A stretch of 48,309 bases of DNA from the NCBI GenBank assembly GCA_905236845.1, contig CAJOQM010000070.1:1-48309 (forward strand), read 5' to 3'. Position 1 is the first letter of the stretch. The number at the start of each line of letters is the position of its first letter. The notes under the pieces were generated by a model. It did no database searches, was not told the DNA's origin, and worked only from the letters and a program-made list of their open reading frames with translations. Shown piece after piece: positions 17,590 through 25,775 of the stretch. The position numbers and the translations under genes are program-made. This stretch comes from an uncultured Lachnospiraceae bacterium. GTDB lineage: Bacteria; Bacillota; Clostridia; Lachnospirales; Lachnospiraceae.

Positions 17590-18753
17590 ATGAAATCTGT
17601 CAAAAGACGTATATTTGAAATTATAGAGATAGGAAACAGGGACGATATTGTTTCCTGCGCCTTTGATTATTTTATCACGGTTGTTATTGCGGTAAATCTG
17701 TTTATATTGTTCCTTGAAACATTTGATTATCCCCAAAGTCTTGAAGGTACTGTCAAAGCCGTAGAGATGATAACCCTTATCATATTTATAGCAGAGTATA
17801 TTTTAAGGCTTTGGACCTCATCTTTCCTATATCCCCAAAAGACTCCGGCAAAGGCGCTTTTTTCCTTTATATTTTCATTTTACGGATTGGTCGACCTTTT
17901 TGCCATACTTCCGTATTTTCTTCTTATGATGCCTTCGGGCATAGCAGCCTTTCGGGTGCTTCGTATAATAAGGGTGTTTCGGCTTTTTCGGATCAATGCG
18001 CAGTATGACGCTTTTAATGTGGTTTTAGATGTGCTTAACGAAAAGAAATCACAGCTTATATCCTCGATTTCCCTGATTACAATGGTGATGATGTGTTCAT
18101 CCCTTCTTATGTATTCCATAGAACATCCTCTGCAGCCGGATGTGTTCAAAAACGCATTATCCGGTCTTTGGTGGTCGGTATCTGCAATATTCACGGTGGG
18201 CTACGGCGATATTTATCCTATCAGTACCCTGGGGCAGATAATCGCCATTATCATATCTTTTCTTGGAGTTATGCTGGTTGCCATTCCTACGGGTATTATT
18301 TCTGCGGGATTTGTGGAATATTTTTCAAGGATAAAGGAAATGTCTGCGGAAAGCGGCACCGGCAGGATGAAATTCCTGAAGATTACCATAGAAGAAGACC
18401 ACCCCTGGGCAGGGCAGATGCTAAAGGATATGGTTCTCCCGCCGGAGATAACTGTGGCGGCTGTCATACGCAGTGAAAAAGTTCTTATTCCCAGGGGAAA
18501 GACAGTGATAAATCCCGGAGATTCGATGGTACTTAGCTCGAGTGAATATGATGAAGGAATAAAGCTTTTGCTTCGTGATGAGACAATTTATGAAAAGCAT
18601 CCCTGGGCAGGGAGGACTCTGGAGGAAATATCACTTCCCGACAATATGGTTGTGGTTTCCATATCAAGGGGAGAGCATGTGATAGCTCCTCAAGGGAGCA
18701 CCATGATAATGACGGGGGACGTAGTCACATATTGCAGCAATTACGCAAAATAA
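17590..18753 (+). CDS. Voltage-gated K+ channel with two C-terminal TrkA_C-like domains
   Basis: A 387-residue six-helix channel. A positively charged S4-like helix (RVLRIIRVFRLFR, 122-134) is followed by the pore with the selectivity filter TVGYGD (202-207). The cytoplasmic tail carries two copies of a TrkA_C/RCK_C-like module, each beginning HPWAG(Q/R)xLxxxxLP (about 265-330 and 340-387), a domain known to bind ligands such as cyclic dinucleotides or nucleotides in K+ transport proteins. The start is three bases after the udp stop, so the genes are coupled. Possible roles are osmotic or membrane-potential control. Confidence 0.9.
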   Translation: MKSVKRRIFEIIEIGNRDDIVSCAFDYFITVVIAVNLFILFLETFDYPQSLEGTVKAVEMITLIIFIAEYILRLWTSSFLYPQKTPAKALFSFIFSFYGLVDLFAILPYFLLMMPSGIAAFRVLRIIRVFRLFRINAQYDAFNVVLDVLNEKKSQLISSISLITMVMMCSSLLMYSIEHPLQPDVFKNALSGLWWSVSAIFTVGYGDIYPISTLGQIIAIIISFLGVMLVAIPTGIISAGFVEYFSRIKEMSAESGTGRMKFLKITIEEDHPWAGQMLKDMVLPPEITVAAVIRSEKVLIPRGKTVINPGDSMVLSSSEYDEGIKLLLRDETIYEKHPWAGRTLEEISLPDNMVVVSISRGEHVIAPQGSTMIMTGDVVTYCSNYAK

Positions 18754-18757
18754 AAAA

Positions 18758-19936
18758 ATGAATTACAGAAAAGACAGATATGAAAATCCTATATCCATAT
18801 TAGGCTACGGCTGCATGCGCTTTAGCAAAAAGGGAGGCTCCGTAGACCTGGATAAAGCCGAATCCGAGATAATGGAGGCGTATAAGAGCGGCGTTAATTA
18901 TTTTGATACCGCATATATTTATCCGGGAAGCGAAGCAGCTCTGGGGCAAATCCTTGAAAAGAATCAAATTCGCTCCAAAGTCAACATCGCAACAAAGCTG
19001 CCCCAGTACCTTGCGGGAAGCTTAAAGGCGGTGGATAAATTTTTTGCGGAGGAGCTTTTGCGCCTGCGCACGGACTATATTGATTATTATCTTATGCATA
19101 TGTTTACGTCGCCGGGGCAGTGGGACAAGCTCAAAACCTACGGCATAGAAGAATGGATAGCCCAAAGAAAGCAGGAAGGTTCCATACGGCAGATCGGCTT
19201 TTCTTTTCACGGGAACACGGCGGATTTTTTGGAGATTTTGAATGCATATGATTGGGATTTTTGCCAGATTCAGTATAATTATATAGATGAATTTTCCCAG
19301 GCGGGAGTAGAAGGGCTTAAAGCCGCAGCAGCCAAAGGAATACCTGTTATCATCATGGAGCCTTTAAGGGGAGGAAAGCTGGTAAATCAGCTTCCCCGGG
19401 AGGCAAAAGAGCTTATAGGCGCATCGGCTGCTGTGTCAAATCCTGCGGAGCTTGCTTTTAGGTGGCTGTGGGACCAGCCGGAAGTAACCTGTGTGCTTTC
19501 GGGGATGAACAGCATGGAAATGGTCCGGGAAAATTGTGAAGCTGCATCGGCGGCGGAGACGAGCTACCAGACCGGGGAAGAAAAGGAAATTATATCACAA
19601 ATTAAGAAAATTATATCCCGGTTTGAGCTTGTGAGATGCACCGGGTGCAGGTATTGTATGCCGTGCCCCAGAGGGGTTGATATACCCATGCTTTTTGCCT
19701 GCTACAACAGGACGGCTCTTGGCAATAAAGGCTCTGCCAGAAAGGAATATTTCCAGAATGTGGGTCTTAGAAGAGAACCTGCTTTTGCAACCCGGTGCAT
19801 AGGCTGCGGAAAGTGCGAAAGCCACTGTCCCCAGGGCATTCCAATAATACAAAAGTTAAAGGAAGCAGACAGGACTATCCGCCCTCTGCCTTATAAAATT
19901 GCCATAAGTGTTGCGAGGAAGTTCCTTAAGCTTTAG
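18758..19936 (+). CDS. Aldo/keto reductase with C-terminal 4Fe-4S domain
   Basis: A 392-residue protein. Residues 1-285 form an aldo/keto reductase barrel with the tetrad D50, Y55, K80 and H114. The C-terminal 100 residues hold two cysteine clusters, CTGCRYCMPCPRGVDIP and CIGCGKCESHCPQGIPI, as in ferredoxin-type AKRs common in anaerobes. The Fe-S part suggests electron exchange with ferredoxin or flavodoxin, and a flavodoxin gene follows. Only four bases separate it from the channel gene and there is no Shine-Dalgarno sequence (A-rich run before ATG), so translation probably depends on coupling. Confidence 0.9.
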   Translation: MNYRKDRYENPISILGYGCMRFSKKGGSVDLDKAESEIMEAYKSGVNYFDTAYIYPGSEAALGQILEKNQIRSKVNIATKLPQYLAGSLKAVDKFFAEELLRLRTDYIDYYLMHMFTSPGQWDKLKTYGIEEWIAQRKQEGSIRQIGFSFHGNTADFLEILNAYDWDFCQIQYNYIDEFSQAGVEGLKAAAAKGIPVIIMEPLRGGKLVNQLPREAKELIGASAAVSNPAELAFRWLWDQPEVTCVLSGMNSMEMVRENCEAASAAETSYQTGEEKEIISQIKKIISRFELVRCTGCRYCMPCPRGVDIPMLFACYNRTALGNKGSARKEYFQNVGLRREPAFATRCIGCGKCESHCPQGIPIIQKLKEADRTIRPLPYKIAISVARKFLKL

Positions 19937-19970
19937 GACAGACGGGTTTTACAGAATCGGAGGTGCAAGC

Positions 19971-20486
19971 TTGAAAAATTTAATTATTTATTACACCCGA
20001 ACCGGGGAAAATTACGTTAACGGTCAGTTGAAGAATCTTGAAAAAGGAAATACCGAGATTGTTTGTGAATTCATCCGGGATGCCGTTGGAGCAGACCTTT
20101 TCCGGGTAGATACTGTAAAGGAGTATCCCGCAGGTTACATTGAATGCACGGAAGTTGCAAAAACGGAGCTTAAGAAAAAAGCAAGACCGGAGCTTAAAGA
20201 ATATCTGAACGATATTTCGGAGTATGACAATATCGTTGTGGCAGGCCCGTGCTGGTGGGGAAATTATCCCTGCGCCATATTTACCCAGCTTGAGAGGCTT
20301 GATTTTTCGGGCAAAAAGGTATTTCCTGTCATGACGCACGAAGGCAGCGGTCAGGCGGACAGCCCAAAGGCTCTGAAGAAATATTGCAAAGGCGCAAAGG
20401 TGGGCAAGGGGCTCGCCGTACACGGCGCCATAGCGTCTGAATCAGGAGATGCTATTGCGGCCTGGGCAAAGAAAAATCTTAATTGA
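19971..20486 (+). CDS. Flavodoxin-like protein
   Basis: A 172-residue flavodoxin of the Flavodoxin_4 type. The first strand and phosphate loop read LIIYYTRTGEN, and the FMN-site loops appear as AGPCWWGNYPCAIFTQLE and THEGSG. An in-frame ATG at 19908 lies inside the AKR gene; GGAGGTG at 19959-19965 points instead to the TTG at 19971, which starts directly before the first beta strand. It probably transfers electrons for the adjacent Fe-S reductase or other anaerobic enzymes. Confidence 0.86.
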   Translation: MKNLIIYYTRTGENYVNGQLKNLEKGNTEIVCEFIRDAVGADLFRVDTVKEYPAGYIECTEVAKTELKKKARPELKEYLNDISEYDNIVVAGPCWWGNYPCAIFTQLERLDFSGKKVFPVMTHEGSGQADSPKALKKYCKGAKVGKGLAVHGAIASESGDAIAAWAKKNLN

Positions 20487-20541
20487 CAATATTTAAAACG
20501 ACGAAATTCAGGGTGAAGAGATTAAAATATAGAGATTTTGC

Positions 20542-21507
20542 ATGAATATTTTTAACCGGGAAGAAAAACAGGTTCAGTACATTGAGCTTGTATATGACCT
20601 TATATTTGTATATATGGTGGGGAAAAATAATGCTCTGCTTAGCAACTTTGAGGGAGGCTTTGCGAGCCCCGGAGCATTCATGGCATATGTGCTTTGCACC
20701 CTGGCCGTGATTCAGATATGGAATTTTACCACATTTTACATAAATATGTTCGGCAGAAACGGCGTAAGGGATCATGTCTTTCTTTTTATAAACATGTATC
20801 TTATGTATTTTATAGGGGAGAGCACTCGGCAGGACTGGCAGCCCTATCAGGCACAGTATCACATAGCCTGGGGGCTTATTCTCGTAAATATCGGATGCCA
20901 ATATCTGCTGGAGCTTCGTAATCACGGAGCGGACGTGTGGAATGTGGATATTATTAAGCGTATGGCGCTGACTTTGTTTGCGGAGGCCGCTCTGGTATTT
21001 GCGGCGGTTTTTGCTTCACCTTATGCCGGGATGATTCTCTCTGCTATAGCTGTACTTTTCGGAATTGTTCTTACAATCCTGGGCAGGGGAAAAAGCCCCG
21101 GGGGAACCATAGATTTCATGCATCTTACGGAAAGAGCGATGCTCTATGTGGTCTTTACTTTCGGAGAGATGGTCATAGCTATTGCGGCGTATTTTAACGG
21201 AGACGGAAGCTTTGATCTTAACTCAATCTATTCTTCTCTTATGGCGTTTCTTATGGTGGGCGGGCTGTTTTTGTCCTATGAGGTGGTGTATGAGCATATC
21301 CTTGACAGGGAAAAAGACGATGGTGGCATGCTGTATATGGCTATACACATATTTATTATATTTACACTTAACAATATAACTTCGGCTCTTGAATTTATGC
21401 GGGAAGATGAGGTTTCGATCCTCCCGAAGATATTGTTTATGGTGTTCTCGGTGGTGGGATATTATGCTTTTTTGCTTTGTCTTGGACGACAGTATGCAAA
21501 GAAGTGA
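20542..21507 (+). CDS. LtrA-like (low-temperature requirement A) membrane protein
   Basis: A 321-residue polytopic membrane protein with about eight to nine hydrophobic helices. The signatures YIELVYDLIFVY near the N-terminus and ERAMLYVVFTFGEMVIAI around 205 are those of the LtrA family, whose biochemical role is not established. The ribosome-binding site is weak (GGTGAAGAG lies far upstream), so expression may be low. It converges with a minus-strand hypothetical gene. Confidence 0.82.
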   Translation: MNIFNREEKQVQYIELVYDLIFVYMVGKNNALLSNFEGGFASPGAFMAYVLCTLAVIQIWNFTTFYINMFGRNGVRDHVFLFINMYLMYFIGESTRQDWQPYQAQYHIAWGLILVNIGCQYLLELRNHGADVWNVDIIKRMALTLFAEAALVFAAVFASPYAGMILSAIAVLFGIVLTILGRGKSPGGTIDFMHLTERAMLYVVFTFGEMVIAIAAYFNGDGSFDLNSIYSSLMAFLMVGGLFLSYEVVYEHILDREKDDGGMLYMAIHIFIIFTLNNITSALEFMREDEVSILPKILFMVFSVVGYYAFLLCLGRQYAKK

Positions 21508-21571
21508 TTCAAAATAGACGGCTCCTATATTCTTAAGCTTATTTTAATCACTGCTGCAATATGCGTATTAT

Positions 21572-21838
21572 TCACGATATTTTCCCGTTCAGATAATTTA
21601 CGACTTCAAGCCTGCCGTCTTCCGTAAAAGGGAAAAGCTCGATTTCCTTAAGTGCATCGTCTGTGTGGTCGTAAGCGTAGGGCTCGGGCCAGGTAGTAAC
21701 TTCAAATACATCCTGCGCATCGTCCCCCTCGCCCCGGGAGCTCTTTATTATGCGATAGCGCATCCCGTCACAGCTTCCTGTAAAAGCTTCGCCATAGGTA
21801 TAGAATTTGTAGCTTAATATGTCTGTGTCTTTTATCAT
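21572..21838 (-). CDS. Conserved hypothetical protein, 88 residues
   Basis: A small acidic protein (MIKDTDILSYKFYTYGEAF...). The frame opens earlier at 21877, but GGAGAA six bases before the ATG at 21838 (minus strand) selects that start. The central YRIIKSS and TTWPEPYAYDHT segments and the C-terminal FPFTEDGRLEVVNYLN resemble small uncharacterised proteins I associate with Lachnospiraceae, sometimes mislabelled as acetyltransferases. No catalytic motif is visible. The stretch 21508-21571 downstream holds no gene. Confidence 0.7.
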   Translation of the reverse strand: MIKDTDILSYKFYTYGEAFTGSCDGMRYRIIKSSRGEGDDAQDVFEVTTWPEPYAYDHTDDALKEIELFPFTEDGRLEVVNYLNGKIS

Positions 21839-22004
21839 TTTTATTCTCCATGCAACAAACATGATACACTTTAGCATAAGTTAAAAAAGGGAGCAAGGGG
21901 TTAATTTTTTTGAAAAATCATCCGATATACAATTACGGTGGAATATGCCATGGATGGAAATTTTTAGTTATGGAGGGATATTTCCACCGGAAAGGCGGTA
22001 AAAT

Positions 22005-22805
22005 ATGTCACTTGGAATTGAATCTGTGGGAGCTGTAAGCAATGTGGCGGCAATCCTGCCCGTAGATCCCATAACCCCCGTAAACGAAGGGGATGCTTCC
22101 GTAAAGCCGATTCAGCCAATAAACAGCGGCGAAGAGGACGGGGATTCATACATTCCTTCAATGAGCATGATGGGAACGGCGGACGCTCCCATGCCCAGCA
22201 GCGTGTATAACGCATCCGGCATGCAGATTGCGGATATCACCGTATCTTCAGCGTCGGGGATGCAGGGTATGGAAGAAGCTTCGTCCGTAATCGGAGCTTC
22301 GGATTCCGTATCTTCGTCAGATGGCTCATTCCTTTCCATATTGTCGGAAAAGCTAAGGGCAAATGAAGACAGCATTTTAAGGGCTATGCAGGAGCTTGGT
22401 CTTACGGCAGATGACCTTACGGACAGGGCAAATATGGAAGCTTTGGCGGATGCCATGAACCAGGGAGCAGCCCAGCTGGGAGTTACCCGGATTGAGGATA
22501 TCTTAGGCACTGTAGATGAGCTTATGGGCGCTATCGAAGGGATTTTACCTTCGGACGGGGATTCTTCGGGAGTTTCTTCATTGGATGAAGAAGCTTTAGA
22601 GAGCGCCATATCGGGAGCCGGCGGTTCGGGCGGCGGTTCAGGCTCGGGCGGCTCCGATTCCGAGACCCAGACAGAAGTCGTTACCATAGACGGTGCTACA
22701 TATCTTCAGACCACGGTTACTGAAAACGGCATCACCACCGTGACCAGGACTCTCATCAGCGATGCGCCGGAAGATTCCGCTGCGGCATCGATTGCTACGG
22801 TCTGA
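22005..22805 (+). CDS. Unrecognised low-complexity protein
   Basis: A 266-residue protein of unknown function. It has no signal peptide or membrane helix. Residues 1-105 are rich in Ser, Met, Ala and Asp and probably disordered. Residues 105-180 look helical (LSILSEKLRANEDSILRAMQ, MEALADAMNQGAAQLGV). A Gly/Ser linker (SGAGGSGGGSGSGGSDSE) leads to a short Thr-rich beta segment (VVTIDGATYLQTTVTENG). AAAGGCGG precedes the start. A 575-base open frame on the opposite strand is a composition artefact. A strong terminator follows, so it is a unit of its own. The 127-base gap before it (21878-22004) shows a loose inverted repeat (GGTGGAATAT with ATATTTCCACC) but no convincing promoter. Confidence 0.65.
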   Translation: MSLGIESVGAVSNVAAILPVDPITPVNEGDASVKPIQPINSGEEDGDSYIPSMSMMGTADAPMPSSVYNASGMQIADITVSSASGMQGMEEASSVIGASDSVSSSDGSFLSILSEKLRANEDSILRAMQELGLTADDLTDRANMEALADAMNQGAAQLGVTRIEDILGTVDELMGAIEGILPSDGDSSGVSSLDEEALESAISGAGGSGGGSGSGGSDSETQTEVVTIDGATYLQTTVTENGITTVTRTLISDAPEDSAAASIATV

Positions 22806-22834
22806 TATTTTAAGCACACGAAACACTGTATTTG

Positions 22835-22866
22835 AGGCACTTACCAAAAAGTAAGTGCCTTTCTTT
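22835..22866 (+). terminator. Rho-independent terminator touching the next ribosome-binding site
   Basis: AGGCACTTAC (22835-22844) and GTAAGTGCCT (22851-22860) form a perfect 10-bp stem with a 6-base loop, followed by TTCTTT (22861-22866). The next base begins AAGGAGG (22867-22873), the ribosome-binding site of the oxidoreductase. No good promoter is visible between the previous stop and this hairpin. Confidence 0.9.
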
Positions 22867-22881
22867 AAGGAGGATACAAAG

Positions 22882-24873
22882 ATGTCATGTTCAAACGGAT
22901 GCAAGAATTACCCAAATATGTTTAAGCCCATGACAATAAGGGGAAAGACATGGAAGAACCGGGTAGTAGCCGCCCCTATTACCGCAAATCGTATTGTGGA
23001 CCACGGCTACCCCACTCCCGAGGGGATCGATGCCTATGAGACGAAGGCAAGAGGCGGCTTTGGACAGGTGACGGTGACAGAGTCTTTCGTAGATCATGAA
23101 TATGCTTGGAGGCACGAGCACGGGCTTAATGTCTGGGATAATCCTATGACCACTATCCACATGGAGTCTATAATGACCCTGACGGAGGCCATAAAGGCGC
23201 ACGGGGCAGTTGCTCTTGCCCAGCTAAATCATGTGGGCGCCATGAATCATCCCGATACCATCCCCGGTCACAAGAATCCCATAGGTCCTTCCGCCTTCGT
23301 CCGTGATGACGGCGTGCAGGTAGAGGAGATGACGAAGGAGCAGATTGAATATACCGTAAATCAGTTCGCCGAAGCATCCTGGAACTTAAAGGCTTTGGGC
23401 TTTGACGGGGTAAACCTTCACGGAGGGCACGGGTGGCTTTTAAACCAGTTCCTCTCGCCCCGCTTTAATCATAGAACCGATGAATACGGCGGCTCTATGG
23501 AGAACCGTGCCCGGCTCTCTGTTGAGGTGTGCGACAAGATACGAGAGATTTGCGGCGAGGATTTCATTATAGAATATCGTATGAGCGGCTCCGAGCGTAT
23601 CGAAGGCGGCCAGACCTTAGAGGAGGGTATCGAATTTGCGAAGATCATCCAGCATCATGTGGATATCATTCATGTAACCAGCGGTTTTTATCAGGATCAT
23701 GTAAATACAAAGGCTTTTTCATCTATGTTCGACGCCCACGGCTGTAATCTCGACCTGGCGGAGGCTATAAAGAAAAACGTGGATGTCCCCGTTACGGCAG
23801 TTGGCGGATTTAACGGGCCGGATCAGATAGAAGATGCCATCGCCTCCGGAAAGTGCGATTTCGTCGCTATGGGCAGGCAGCAGTTCGCAGATCCTGCATT
23901 TGTAAATAAGACGCTTAAAGGTCTCGAGGATGAGATAGCCCCCTGCCTTCGGTGTTCCTGCTTTAATCCTCTGGCATCAGACCCCGGAGAGCGTCCCATT
24001 CCGGAGCTTTGGCATTGTGCGGTGAATCCCGAAAGCGGCAGAGAGCTTCGCTGGAGAAATGCGCCCCGTCCAACAGGGAGCCGCAACGTCCTCGTTATAG
24101 GCGGAGGTATCTCCGGTCTTTATGCGGCGGCGACCGCAGCGGAAAGGGGGCACAAGGTGACTCTTGTCGAAAAATCGGATAAGCTTGGTGGGCAGCTGTG
24201 GTTTACGGAGATTGATACCCATAAGGAATCTCTCCTTCGCTTCCGGGATTCTGTCATTGCCCGATGCAGGAGACTTGGAGTTGACATAATATTGGACACC
24301 GAGGCTGACGAAGCATATATCGAGAAAGCCTCTCCCGACGCTGTTATCTGCGCTGTGGGCTCCCATCCCTTCGTTCCTCCTATAAAGGGAATAAAGGAAA
24401 ACGCACAGCATGCCCTCTATGGCTACACTCATCCCGAAGAGGTAAAAGGAAAGAAGGTCGTTATCATAGGAGGCGGCGCTATAGGATGTGAGACCGGATA
24501 TTTCTTTGCAAGCGAATGGGGTGCGGACGTCACTGTTCTCGAGGCTTTGCCACAGATGATGAAGGACAGCTTCCCTTCCCAAAAGGCGGCTCTTTTTCCA
24601 AGGATGGACAAAATCGGCATGATGCTTCATAATAACGTGAAGACAAAGGAGATTACGGCAGATGGCGTAATATATGAAGATGCATCCGGAAATGAGATAA
24701 AAGCTGATGCAGACCTTGTCCTGTATGCCTGCGGGAGCCGTGCAAACTCTGATATCACGGAGAAATTGCGCACAGTCATACCCTGGTATGTGGTGACCGG
24801 CGACGCCCGTAAGGCTCGTACTGTCAAGATGGCGACATATGAAGGGTTCTGCGCTGCCATGGATATTTTGTGA
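22882..24873 (+). CDS. NADH:flavin oxidoreductase (2-enoate reductase/BaiCD type)
   Basis: A 663-residue old-yellow-enzyme fusion. The FMN TIM barrel (1-345) carries HGGHGWLLNQFLSPRFNHR and YGGSMENR. A 4Fe-4S site follows as C355xxC358xC360 and C379. The C-terminal part has an FAD motif (VIGGGISGLYAA from about 405) and an NAD(P)H motif (VVIIGGGAIGCE). This order is that of 2,4-dienoyl-CoA reductase, 2-enoate reductase and the bile-acid enzymes BaiCD/BaiH, which reduce or oxidise C=C bonds next to a carbonyl. The substrate cannot be assigned. AAGGAGG at 22867-22873 selects the ATG at 22882. An SDR follows 65 bases later. Confidence 0.9.
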   Translation: MSCSNGCKNYPNMFKPMTIRGKTWKNRVVAAPITANRIVDHGYPTPEGIDAYETKARGGFGQVTVTESFVDHEYAWRHEHGLNVWDNPMTTIHMESIMTLTEAIKAHGAVALAQLNHVGAMNHPDTIPGHKNPIGPSAFVRDDGVQVEEMTKEQIEYTVNQFAEASWNLKALGFDGVNLHGGHGWLLNQFLSPRFNHRTDEYGGSMENRARLSVEVCDKIREICGEDFIIEYRMSGSERIEGGQTLEEGIEFAKIIQHHVDIIHVTSGFYQDHVNTKAFSSMFDAHGCNLDLAEAIKKNVDVPVTAVGGFNGPDQIEDAIASGKCDFVAMGRQQFADPAFVNKTLKGLEDEIAPCLRCSCFNPLASDPGERPIPELWHCAVNPESGRELRWRNAPRPTGSRNVLVIGGGISGLYAAATAAERGHKVTLVEKSDKLGGQLWFTEIDTHKESLLRFRDSVIARCRRLGVDIILDTEADEAYIEKASPDAVICAVGSHPFVPPIKGIKENAQHALYGYTHPEEVKGKKVVIIGGGAIGCETGYFFASEWGADVTVLEALPQMMKDSFPSQKAALFPRMDKIGMMLHNNVKTKEITADGVIYEDASGNEIKADADLVLYACGSRANSDITEKLRTVIPWYVVTGDARKARTVKMATYEGFCAAMDIL

Positions 24874-24938
24874 CAGCCGGATATACAGGAATAGCAAAAG
24901 CCAAAAGCCATAAGCCACACCAAAAGGAGGAAATTAAA

Positions 24939-25718
24939 ATGTCATTTAATAAAACACTTCCCACCTATGACCTGAAAGGAAAGACAGCCATAGTCACAGG
25001 CGCAGCCCAAGGTATAGGTTTTGAGGCCGCAGGGGTTCTTGCGGCTGCGGGGGCAGACGTAGTCCTTGCGGATCTTAATGCAGATGCAGCAGCAAAGGCA
25101 GCCGGAGAGCTTACTAAAGAAGGTCTCTCGGCCATCGGCCTATCCTGCGATGTATCTTCAAAAGAAAGCGTTGAAAAGCTCGCAGAAGATACCATGGCAA
25201 AATTCGGCCATATTGACATCCTTATAAATAACGCCGGGGTAACCATAGACGAAAAGCCTATCCTGGATGTGACTGAAAAGGAATGGGATTTTGTTCACAA
25301 TATAGATCTTAAAGGATTTTTCTTTACAAGTCAGGTGATAGCGGCTAAAATGAAGGAACAGGGCACTGGCGGACGTATGGTGAATCTGACATCTGCTGCC
25401 GGCATAATGACGCCGAAATATGTCAGTGTCTACGGCGCTGCGAAGACCGGAGTAAAGCACCTGACAGGTATCATGGCAAAGGAATGGGCAAGATGGGGCA
25501 TTACGGTAAACGCCGTGGCACCCGGATATGTAAAGACCCATATGATAGACAAGATGCTCGAAAACGAAAAGAATGCGGAAGTAGTCATGAAGTCCATCCC
25601 CCTTCGCAGATATGCGGAAGTCCGGGATGTAGCAAATGTTATTCTTTTCCTTTGCACCGAGGCGTCATCGTACCTTACCGGTGTTGTGGTACCCATAGAC
25701 GGTGGAATGATGGCTTAG
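24939..25718 (+). CDS. Short-chain dehydrogenase/reductase, FabG/BaiA-like
   Basis: A 259-residue classical SDR with TGAAQGIG (20-27), NNAG (97-100), S152, Y165 and K169. AAAGGAGG eight bases before the ATG sets the start at 24939, although the frame is open from 24870. Its position right after an enoate-reductase-type flavoenzyme suggests the two act in sequence on one substrate (C=C and C=O reduction), as in bile-acid or aromatic-acid reduction; this is inference. Fifty-seven bases further the FIST-kinase gene starts with no terminator between, so sensing may be linked to this pathway. Confidence 0.9.
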   Translation: MSFNKTLPTYDLKGKTAIVTGAAQGIGFEAAGVLAAAGADVVLADLNADAAAKAAGELTKEGLSAIGLSCDVSSKESVEKLAEDTMAKFGHIDILINNAGVTIDEKPILDVTEKEWDFVHNIDLKGFFFTSQVIAAKMKEQGTGGRMVNLTSAAGIMTPKYVSVYGAAKTGVKHLTGIMAKEWARWGITVNAVAPGYVKTHMIDKMLENEKNAEVVMKSIPLRRYAEVRDVANVILFLCTEASSYLTGVVVPIDGGMMA

Positions 25719-25775
25719 CCCTGCGGTCTGAAGCCCAAACCCGGACATCAATATACGCCTGAAAGGACGCATTAG

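Noticed and set aside
21504..21551. Inverted repeat GTGATTCAAAATA / TATTTTAATCAC between convergent genes
   Set aside because: The stem is A/T-rich with a bulge and a 23-base loop and has no T-run on either strand, so it is not a convincing terminator.
22112..22687. 191-codon minus-strand frame opposite the hypothetical protein
   Set aside because: Pro/Glu/Ser-rich translation is the mirror of the low-complexity forward gene; the forward gene has a ribosome-binding site and a terminator.
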